Part shown: piece after piece, positions 25,824 through 33,400 of the stretch | How the letters are laid out: each line of letters starts with the position of its first letter | How positions within the stretch are numbered: the stretch's first letter is position 1 | Source: Flavobacterium sp. UBA6135 | Lineage (GTDB): Bacteria; Bacteroidota; Bacteroidia; Flavobacteriales; Flavobacteriaceae | DNA: 64,000 bases | Assembly: GCF_002428305.1 (NCBI RefSeq) | Contig: NZ_DIVJ01000010.1 | Coordinates: forward strand, 206,650 to 270,649 | Reading direction: 5' to 3' | The notes under the pieces: generated by a model | Databases searched by the model: none | The model's input: the letters and a program-made list of their open reading frames with translations, nothing else | Told to the model about the DNA's origin: nothing | Program-made: the position numbers and the translations under genes

Positions 25824-27875
25824 TTGAAAAGATTTTTTTTTATTTCCATTCTTCTTTTATTTGTTTATTCCTGTAAAGAATTTTCAAATAAACCCCATAA
25901 CAGTGATGCTCTTCAAGACAGTATCCAACTTTATATTGGCAAAGCAAATGATTTCACAAAGTCAGATGATGAAGTTGTAGCATATTTGGACAAGGCCAGT
26001 TCTTTTATCAAATCACAAGAACGAGATTCTATTTACTTTATAAATAAGTTTTATGTTGCTTTCATTTATGACAATGTAGGCAAAAGTGATCAGTTTAAAA
26101 ATATAATGCTTGAAGTTGTTGAAGAAGCTACTAAAGAAAGTGATTCTGTAAATCTAGCCAGAGCTTATTCTTATATAGGTGAATACTATTCCGGGAGGAT
26201 GGTTTTAGATAGTGCGGTTATGAATTTTCAACAAGCAGAAAAAATATTCTTTAAATTAAAAGATAATGTAAGCATTGGTAGAACGCATGTAAAAATGGCT
26301 CTTGCAAAATACAAGGCAAGAGATTATATAGGTAGCGAAAAATCAGCAGTTGACGCTTTGAATTTTATTAGATTAGAAAACAATAAATTATTGGAGTATG
26401 AAGCAAACAGTTTGTTGGGAGTTACTTGCATTGAAATTAAAGATTTTGATAAAGCCAAAGAGTATTTTGAAAAATCACTTAGAATTGCAAATGATGAACA
26501 ATTAGAAAATTTTGGAAAATATCAAACAAAAGCAGCTTCATTAAATAATTTAGGAATCATAAATTTTAAGATGGGTTATTACAAAGACGCCTTGTCTTAT
26601 TTTAATCAAGCTATTAAAGAACCCTTGTTATTGGAAGAACATCCAAGTTTGTATGCAACAACTTTAGCCAATCTTGCCAAATCAAAATTAAAATCCGGAG
26701 ATTTTACTAATTTACCAGAAGAATTTTATAAATCATTGCGAATTAGAGAAAACAATCAATCTATTCCAGAAATTGTAAATAGTAAAATTGATCTTTCCGA
26801 ATATTATGAAAAAATAGGGAAAGCAGACAGTGCCAAATATTATGCTCGTGAAGCCTACAAAATGGCAAAAAGTACTAACATTCTCAATTTACAATTGTCG
26901 GCTATAGACCAATTAAGTAATGTAGAACCTGAAAATGAAAACGCCTATTCTAAAGAATACATAAAATTATCAGACAGTTTGTTGGCTGCAGAACGCAAAG
27001 TGAGTGAGAAGTTTGCCCGTATTGAATTTGAAACCGATGAAATCATGCGTCAAAAAGAGCAGTTGGCCATACAAAACAGAAATATTATTTTCTTTTCATT
27101 GCTTTCGCTTTTTATAGTTGGATTACTTTATATTATACGGGATCAAAGAAATAGAAATGCACAATTGCGACTTCGAGAAGCCCAACAGCGAGCCAATGAA
27201 GAAATTTATAACTTAATGTTGAGCCAACAAAAAAAGTTGGATGATGTAGTTATCAAAGAAAAACAACGCATTGCACAAGAGTTACATGATGGTGTTTTAG
27301 GGCGTTTGTTTGGCACGCGATTGAATTTGGATAGTTTAAATAAAAAAAATGATGAAAAAGCTATTCAAAACAGAGATCACTATATATCGGAGTTAAAAAA
27401 TATAGAACAAGATATTCGAGAAATTTCACACGAATTAAATAGAGAGAAGTTTGCCTTAGTTAATAACTTCGTTTCAATTTTACATAACTTATTTGAAGAG
27501 CAAAAAACGATTTCAGAAGCTATTTTACAAACAAAAATTGATACTACCATTGATTGGACAAAAGTTGATAATACAGTAAAGATTAATTTGTATCGAATAG
27601 TTCAGGAATCGCTACAAAATATTAATAAATATGCCAATGCAAAAACTATTATTGTAAATTTGTTACGAGACAATGATTCGATGAATTTAACCATTCAAGA
27701 TGACGGACAAGGTTTTGATGTTTCTAAGAAGAGTAAAGGCATTGGTCTTCAAAATTTAGAATCAAGAGTCAATTCCTGTGGTGGTACCATTATGATAAAA
27801 TCCGCTAAAGGAGAAGGAACTACCATAGAAATCATGATGCCATTTGAAATACCAGTAAACAACAAACAACCATAA
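25824..27875 (+). CDS. TPR-containing sensor histidine kinase (HisKA_3 type)
   Basis: I take TTG at 25824 as start, which yields a lipoprotein-like leader (FISILLLFVYSC) and places the gene after its -7 box; the upstream TTG at 25803 would add 7 residues. The 683-residue protein has an extracytoplasmic block of about six TPR-like repeats (for example YIGEYYSGRMVLDSAVMNFQQAEK and NNLGIINFKMGYYKDALSYFNQA), one membrane segment (IIFFSLLSLFIVGLLYII), the HisKA_3 motif with phosphoacceptor His488 in AQELHDGVLGRLF, and an HATPase_c domain (IVQESLQNINKYA, DDGQGFD). It is 1 bp before its cognate regulator gene. TPRs in this position usually bind protein or peptide ligands. Confidence 0.92.
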   Translation: MKRFFFISILLLFVYSCKEFSNKPHNSDALQDSIQLYIGKANDFTKSDDEVVAYLDKASSFIKSQERDSIYFINKFYVAFIYDNVGKSDQFKNIMLEVVEEATKESDSVNLARAYSYIGEYYSGRMVLDSAVMNFQQAEKIFFKLKDNVSIGRTHVKMALAKYKARDYIGSEKSAVDALNFIRLENNKLLEYEANSLLGVTCIEIKDFDKAKEYFEKSLRIANDEQLENFGKYQTKAASLNNLGIINFKMGYYKDALSYFNQAIKEPLLLEEHPSLYATTLANLAKSKLKSGDFTNLPEEFYKSLRIRENNQSIPEIVNSKIDLSEYYEKIGKADSAKYYAREAYKMAKSTNILNLQLSAIDQLSNVEPENENAYSKEYIKLSDSLLAAERKVSEKFARIEFETDEIMRQKEQLAIQNRNIIFFSLLSLFIVGLLYIIRDQRNRNAQLRLREAQQRANEEIYNLMLSQQKKLDDVVIKEKQRIAQELHDGVLGRLFGTRLNLDSLNKKNDEKAIQNRDHYISELKNIEQDIREISHELNREKFALVNNFVSILHNLFEEQKTISEAILQTKIDTTIDWTKVDNTVKINLYRIVQESLQNINKYANAKTIIVNLLRDNDSMNLTIQDDGQGFDVSKKSKGIGLQNLESRVNSCGGTIMIKSAKGEGTTIEIMMPFEIPVNNKQP

Positions 27876-27876
27876 A

Positions 27877-28542
27877 ATGCTTAATCACTACCAAATTCTA
27901 ATTGTTGACGATCATCCTTTTATTATTGAAGCCTACAAAAATGCATTGAAAAGTTACAGTGCTGAAGGATTTCAATACACCGTAAGTCAGGCCAATAATT
28001 GCAAATCGGCTTATGAAATTTTAACGGGTAATCAGAATCATTTTGATATTGCTTTTTTAGACATTAGTATGCCGGCTTATGAAGAGAAAAACCTTCATTC
28101 GGGAGAAGATTTGGCTAAAATGATTCGAAAAATATTACCCGATTGTAAGGTAATCTTGTTAACCATGCATACGGAGTTAATTAAAATAAACAACATTATT
28201 AAAGATATTAACCCTAATGGTTTGGTGATTAAAAACGATTTAACTTTTGACGAATTGTTGTTAGCCTTTGATAAGATTTTAAATAATGAAAATTATTACA
28301 GTCAAACGGTTATCAAGTTTGTCAGTCAATCGCAACATGAAAGTATTCATATTGATGAGTTTGATAAACAAATACTTTTCCACCTTTCAAAAGGTATAAA
28401 AACCAAAGATATTCCCACTTACGTGCCACTTTCATTAAGTGCAGTTGAAAAAAGAAAACTAGGCTTAAAGGAGTTGTTGCAGTTAAAAGGCGGTAGTGAT
28501 GTAGAGTTGATCTCCGAAGCAAAAAACAAAGGCTTGATTTAG
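27877..28542 (+). CDS. NarL/LuxR-like response regulator, partner of the TPR kinase
   Basis: The 221-residue regulator has a receiver domain (VDDHPFIIEAY, phosphoacceptor Asp in FDIAFLDISMP, Lys in GLVIKND) and a C-terminal helix-turn-helix (FDKQILFHLSKGIKTKDI, then LSLSAVEKRKLGLKELL) that is a divergent LuxR/GerE type. It follows the kinase by 1 bp. Its stop codon is in the loop of a perfect terminator hairpin, and the first small-RNA-like unit begins 30 bp later, so this regulator is a prime candidate to act on the sites there. Confidence 0.9.
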   Translation: MLNHYQILIVDDHPFIIEAYKNALKSYSAEGFQYTVSQANNCKSAYEILTGNQNHFDIAFLDISMPAYEEKNLHSGEDLAKMIRKILPDCKVILLTMHTELIKINNIIKDINPNGLVIKNDLTFDELLLAFDKILNNENYYSQTVIKFVSQSQHESIHIDEFDKQILFHLSKGIKTKDIPTYVPLSLSAVEKRKLGLKELLQLKGGSDVELISEAKNKGLI

Positions 28543-28557
28543 AATCAAGCTTTTTTT
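28532..28557 (+). terminator. Terminator overlapping the stop codon of the regulator
   Basis: GCTTGATT (28532-28539) and AATCAAGC (28543-28550) form an 8-bp stem whose loop is the TAG stop codon (28540-28542); a T7 tract follows. Ribosomes at the end of the gene would cover the hairpin, so termination may depend on translation. Confidence 0.85.
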
Positions 28558-28573
28558 ATATAAAACTTTGTGG

Positions 28574-28604
28574 GAAACCGTAAAAAGTTTAAGGGAAACC
28601 GTAA
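28574..28604 (+). promoter_or_regulatory. Two direct half-sites in front of small-RNA unit A
   Basis: ACCG cores at 28577-28580 and 28598-28601, each in the context GGGAAACCGTAA, are 21 bp apart. The second core is 24 bp upstream of the -7-like TACTTTTA at 28626-28633. The same arrangement precedes units B and C. Confidence 0.6.
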
Positions 28605-28639
28605 CAGTAATGAGTTAGTACTGTATACTTTTACAGTGT

Positions 28640-28811
28640 AATTTATTTGTTTAGTTGTTATTGGTTTTCTCTGAAAAGAGAAATTAGGAGTTATGGTCAA
28701 TAAAAAAGATGTTTCATCCTTTCTGTTCCAAAAATAAATACCTACTAAAATTGACCCACTTCTAAGTATGAAAATTAAAAAAGCAATACTCCCCAAAGTA
28801 TTGCTTTTTTT
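28640..28811 (+). ncRNA. Candidate small RNA, unit A of a tandem array
   Basis: The start is inferred from the -7-like TACTTTTA (28626-28633); the end is the terminator AAGCAATACT/AGTATTGCTT (28781-28804) plus T-tract, identical to that of units B and C. The body differs from B and C and contains a TTTCTC/GAGAAA hairpin around 28674-28689 with AGGAG just after it. The only ORF of note is 14 codons (ATG 28693), with AGGAG only 2 nt upstream, too close to be convincing. I infer a non-coding transcript of ~170 nt. Confidence 0.55.
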
Positions 28812-28828
28812 ATTTGATTTAAAATACG

Positions 28829-28863
28829 CGGAAAACCGCATCATTTTTTACGGGAAACCGTAA
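28829..28863 (+). promoter_or_regulatory. Two direct half-sites in front of small-RNA unit B
   Basis: ACCG cores at 28835-28838 and 28857-28860 (contexts CGGAAAACCGCA and GGGAAACCGTAA) are 22 bp apart. The second is 25 bp upstream of TATTTTTA (28886-28893), the presumed -7. Confidence 0.6.
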
Positions 28864-28899
28864 CAATTAGTAGCTGTAGGCTTTCTATTTTTACATCAG

Positions 28900-29067
28900 T
28901 TAAAAGAAGTAATTTTTTTCATGTAATTATAACAAAACCTACAATTGAAATGCAGTAGTCAAACAAACGAAATGCCACCCTTTTTGCCCCAACTTTAAGG
29001 AGATTTAACCTAAAAAGACTACTCTGTTACTAGAAAAAGCAATACTCCCCAAAGTATTGCTTTTTTT
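28900..29067 (+). ncRNA. Candidate small RNA, unit B
   Basis: The putative transcript runs from after the -7-like TATTTTTA (28886-28893) to the T-tract of a terminator whose arms are AAGCAATACT (29037-29046) and AGTATTGCTT (29053-29062). AGTAGTC at 28954-28960 can pair with GACTACT at 29018-29024, closing a loop that carries a C-rich stretch (CCACCCTTTTTGCCCC) and AAGGAG. The loop is identical in unit C while the flanks differ. No ORF above 8 codons is present in the sense direction. Confidence 0.65.
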
Positions 29068-29084
29068 ATTTGATTTAAAATACG

Positions 29085-29119
29085 CGGAAAACCGCATCAT
29101 TTTTTACGGGAAACCGTAA
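29085..29119 (+). promoter_or_regulatory. Two direct half-sites in front of small-RNA unit C
   Basis: ACCG cores at 29091-29094 and 29113-29116, 22 bp apart, are in the same contexts as in unit B. The -7-like TATTTTTA follows at 29142-29149. Confidence 0.6.
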
Positions 29120-29155
29120 CAATTAGTAGCTGTAGGCTTTCTATTTTTACACCAG

Positions 29156-29325
29156 TTAAAAGAAGTAATTTTTTTCATGTAATTATAACAAAAACCTACG
29201 AACGAGATTGAGTAGTTAAACGATCGAAATGCCACCCTTTTTGCCCCAACTTTAAGGAGATTTAACCAAAAACGACTACTCAACTACAAAAAAAAGCAAT
29301 ACTCCCCAAAGTATTGCTTTTTTTT
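29156..29325 (+). ncRNA. Candidate small RNA, unit C (near-copy of unit B)
   Basis: This copies unit B with a period of 257 bp. TTGAGTAGTT (29208-29217) pairs with GACTACTCAA (29274-29283), a 10-bp version of the unit B stem in which a C-G pair becomes U-G and extra pairs appear, so the stem is kept although its sequence changed. The loop (C-rich block and AAGGAG) is identical to B. The transcript ends at terminator arms 29294-29303/29310-29319 with a T-tract, which can also stop thiL from the other strand. Confidence 0.65.
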
Positions 29326-29341
29326 ATGTTTAATCACTATG

Positions 29342-30388
29342 CTATTTTGTAAACGAATTCCATCCTAATGATTTTAATTCGATAGCCTCATTGGCTCTTG
29401 TAATCAAATGAATGCCTTCTTTTTTGTTTACCATGTGACCAATTACAGTTAGGTTAGGATTGCCTTTTATTTTAGAAAAATCATCAATTGGAATGGTAAA
29501 TAATAATTCATAATCTTCGCCTCCACTTAATGCTATTGTGGTGCTGTCAATTTTAAATTCCTCACAAACAGTAATGAGTTGTGGGTCTAACGGAAGTTTT
29601 TCTTCATATAGTTTACAACCAACCTCAGATTGTTTACACAAATGGATAATTTCTGAAGACAAGCCATCTGAAATATCAATCATAGCCGTTGGTTTTACTT
29701 CCAGTTTTTCTAAAAGTTCTTTTATATCTGTCCGAGCTTCGGGTTTAAGTTGTCTTTCTATAAGGTAAGTATAATTTTCTAAATCCGGTTGGTTGTTTGG
29801 GTTTACTTGAAATACTTGTTTTTCACGTTCCAAAACCTGCAATCCCATGTAGGCTGAGCCAATGTCACCGGTTACGACTAATAAATCGGTTGCTTTTGCA
29901 CCATTTCTATAAACAATTTCTTCTTCTTTTGCTTCTCCAATTGCTGTTATGGATAGTAATAAACCTTTTTGTGATGAGGTGGTGTCTCCACCAATAATGT
30001 CTACTTTATAAATTTCTGAAGCTAAAGCAATCCCTTCATACAATTCTTCAATAGCTTCTAATGGGAATCGATTTGAAACAGCAATAGATACGGTGATTTG
30101 TGTTGGTTTTGCATTCATCGCACAAATGTCAGACAAATTAACCGTCACTGCTTTGTAACCCAGATGTTTGAGTGGCATATAGGCCAAGTCAAAATGAACG
30201 CCTTCAATTAAAAAATCAGTAGAAACCACCATTTTGTTGGTTCCGAAATTTAAAACTGCCGCATCGTCACCAATTCCCTTTATGGTTGAGGCGTTTTTTA
30301 TTTGAAAGTTTTTAGTTAAATGGTCAATTAAACCAAATTCTCCCAATTGGTCAATACTCGTTTTTTGAGGATTTTTATCTTCTAACAT
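29342..30388 (-). CDS. thiL: Thiamine-monophosphate kinase
   Basis: The 348-residue enzyme phosphorylates thiamine monophosphate to thiamine diphosphate using ATP, the last step of thiamine cofactor synthesis. It has the AIR-synthase-like fold with GIGDDAAV at residues 38-45, the VSTDFLIEGVHF metal-binding segment and DISDGLSSEI and SGGEDYELLF in the C-terminal half. It is downstream of the large surface protein gene (39 bp) but has its own -7 box. Confidence 0.95.
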   Translation of the reverse strand: MLEDKNPQKTSIDQLGEFGLIDHLTKNFQIKNASTIKGIGDDAAVLNFGTNKMVVSTDFLIEGVHFDLAYMPLKHLGYKAVTVNLSDICAMNAKPTQITVSIAVSNRFPLEAIEELYEGIALASEIYKVDIIGGDTTSSQKGLLLSITAIGEAKEEEIVYRNGAKATDLLVVTGDIGSAYMGLQVLEREKQVFQVNPNNQPDLENYTYLIERQLKPEARTDIKELLEKLEVKPTAMIDISDGLSSEIIHLCKQSEVGCKLYEEKLPLDPQLITVCEEFKIDSTTIALSGGEDYELLFTIPIDDFSKIKGNPNLTVIGHMVNKKEGIHLITRANEAIELKSLGWNSFTK

Positions 30389-30406
30389 GCTATTTCATTT
30401 AGAAGG

Positions 30407-30414
30407 CAAAGGTA
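30407..30414 (-). promoter_or_regulatory. -7 box of thiL
   Basis: Reads TACCTTTG on the minus strand (TAnnTTTG), 18 bp before the thiL ATG. Confidence 0.5.
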
Positions 30415-30427
30415 CAAAATATCAGGG

Positions 30428-33400
30428 TTATCGTTTGATACTAAAATGGGATTTAAAAATAGTTGGTTTTTGATTTTTTAAGTATTGAACTTCAAACCAA
30501 TAATCGGTTGCCGGCATTTGATTGTTGTTGTATCTGCCGTCCCAACCTAGGCCTGAAGGGCTTATTTGTTTTAACAATTTGCCGTAGCGATCATAAATAA
30601 AAATGGTGGCATCAGTTTGATTACTCAAATCAGAAATGTTCCAATAGTCATTATAACCATCATCATTTGGCGTAAAAAACTTAGGGTATTTTAATACGTT
30701 GGCAATTAATTCTATGGTGCCACAATCGCCTTTGGTGTCAATTATTTTAATGGTATGTTGCCCGGAGTCCACATTGTGAAAGTTCGGACTTTGTTGAATT
30801 GGGTTGTCATCCAATTGAAACACATAGTCACCAAAACCACCTGTTACCGTTACATAAATTGAAATGGAATCATAAAAATCGTCAATAACGGTTAGAAAAC
30901 CGGTTGCTTTACTGGATTTTGTCACAACAGCCGTGGTGTTGTTATAACCACAATTAGTGCCATTATCCGGAAAATTGTTTGTGATTATTACATTATAAGT
31001 TCCTTCTTGAGTTGCTAAATAATTAGTGCCAATTCCCATTAAAGTTTGATTTAAATGCCATTCAACAGTATAATTTGAAGCACTCAACCCGGTTTGAAAT
31101 AGGTGAGGTGTAATTAAATTACCATTATCAAAATCGACACAAATTACCCCTTCAGGAATTTGTATGTTATTTAAAGGGTTAATTGTTACAACAAATGATT
31201 TTTGATCAAAACAAGTAGTGTTATCTGAAGCTGTAGCAAAAACATAAATTGTTTGAGAGGTTGTTACAGAACTTCCGGCAGTCAGTAAGCTACCTGTTCC
31301 ATTAGGGCCGGTGAAATAATTACCTTGAGTTAAGGCCGGTAACACATAGTTGCCACATTTCTGAATATTTGCAAATGCTTCTAAAATAGGAGTAGTAAAA
31401 ATAGTAACAGTAAATGATTTTTCTGCTGAGCAATTTAATCGATCACCCACCTGAGCATACACATAGATGGTCTCATTTGTAGTTATCACTGTACCAGGAG
31501 ATAATTGTGTTCCGGAGCCATTGGGTTCCGTAAAATAATTCCCTAGACTTAACGGTGGTAAAACGTAAATGTCACAAGCATTTATATTTGGTAAATTTCC
31601 TAATTCTAAATTATTTAAAGAAACACTGAATAAACTTTCACTATAACAGGAAGGCATATAGCTCAAAGGATTGTATATGTATATGACTTGTGAACTTGTC
31701 AAAACAGTGCCCGGTTGTAAGTTCTGTCCTCCACCATTTGGCCCACCATTAGCGGTATAATAACTTCCGTTGGTTAAAGGAGGCAAAACAAATGTAGCTC
31801 CACAGATAAAGACATCAGTAAAACTATCAACCGGTGGCGGCGGATTTACTTGAACCAAAAAACTATGTTGGCTGATACAATCTCCTATTGCTGCATAAAT
31901 ATAAACAGTTTGTGTATTTGAAATTATATGCCCTGGCTGCAATTGGAAACCTTCTCCATTAGCCAATTGATAATAAGTACCGCCAATGGTTAACGGAGGC
32001 AAACTATAGGGTCCACAAGACACTACATTTGTGGGGGTGTTAATTGTTGGAGATGAATTAATAACTATATCAATACTCAAATTATCTGTACAATTTGGAG
32101 AAGTGGTTGTTGGAACATAAAAATATATGGTTTGAGAGTTAGTAATTACAGTTCCTGATGGGATTTGAGAACCGCCACCCAAAGGTTGCGTGAAATAGTT
32201 GCCTACAGGCAGTTCAGGTAACGTATAACTTCCACAAGCCGAAATCACATTATTAAAATTCGGAGTATAAATAATATCTACCGAAAATAAATGTTGACTG
32301 GCACAGAAGTCATCAATATTAATTAGAATTAGTGACACGCTTTCCACAATGTTATGTCCAGGGAAATATATATCACCTGTAGAAACATCAAGATAATAAA
32401 CTCCATTAATAGGAATTGGTAATGTATAAAAATCACAAGTAATTACATCGGGTAATTCATCAACAGGGGGTAATGGATACACAACTACATTTACTTCTTT
32501 TTCAGTACAAAAAACATCATCAATAACCGCGTGGTAATAGATTGTTTGATCCGTACTTAATTGAGTCCCTGCCGGTAATAAATTTCCACCGGCATTGGGT
32601 TGGGTATAAAATTCTCCGGCCGGCAATCCCGGTACGATAAAGACACCACATCCAATTTCATCTATTTCAACATCTTCAATGATGATGACTGCAAAAAAAC
32701 TTTCGTTTTCGCAAGGGTTTTCATCAGTTGGGCCGCTATAAATAAAAATCACACTCGTGTCTTCAATGATGTCTCCGGCATTTAATAGGGTGCCGTTTCC
32801 ACCTGTTTCTGTATAATAATTTCCATAGGTTAATGGGGGTAATTCATAACTACTGCAAACTACAACTTGGTCTCTTGTATCAACCGGTGGCCTGAATTCG
32901 ATTCGTATTTTGAAATTTACGACATCAAAACAAAGTGCGTTTGAAACATCTTGCATTCTGACCCAAAGAGTATAAGGAGATTGGGTAACGCTCATTGCAA
33001 AACCGGTAGTGTTTTGAATCGGGTTTTGATTTGCCATTGCATTGGCTTCGGAAGTAAAAAAGCTGACTGTATAATTTTCAGGATTTTGTCCGTTGAGTAT
33101 TATAGGGACATAAAAATTTAAATTTCTAATTACATTGCCCGAACCAACTGTACAAATTAATACATCGTTGGGCGTATTAGCAACAATTTCAGGCGATACA
33201 ACCAATTCAAAAGGAAGTAGTGTAGAACATATAAATCCGGAAGATATTGTTCTGATTTTGCAATATATGGTTTGATTTCCGGCACTCAAATAGGTGGCCA
33301 ATTGGTTTGTTGGAATGGAAGGGGTATTTGCATTTGCGGCATCTAAACTTCCGAAGTATAAGAGTGAATAGACTTCAGGATCTAACCCTAATGACGATGT

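Larger units (their letters stand above)
28781..29319. repeat. Tandem direct repeat, period 256-257 bp
   Basis: Each period starts at the terminator of one unit (28781, 29037, 29294) and includes the operator, promoter and body of the next. Two full periods plus a third terminator are present. The copies differ mainly in the two stem arms and one inserted A, so selection for the RNA or recent duplication, or both, is likely. Confidence 0.9.

Noticed and set aside
28693..28737. 14-codon frame in unit A
   Set aside because: AGGAG lies only 2 nt before the ATG, too close for initiation, and the frame has no conserved features.
28545..28844. 99-codon frame on the minus strand across the small-RNA region
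   Set aside because: It runs antisense through the operator, body and terminator of unit A and looks like a by-product of A/T-rich repeats; it has no protein features.
28970..28996. 8-codon frame MPPFLPQL in units B and C
   Set aside because: It is identical in both copies only because the whole loop is identical; there is no ribosome-binding site before it and the AAGGAG follows its stop.
28781..29319. The 256-257 bp periodic repeat as a CRISPR array
   Set aside because: The period is far too long, and the repeated parts include promoters and terminators; there are no short uniform repeats with unique spacers and no cas genes.
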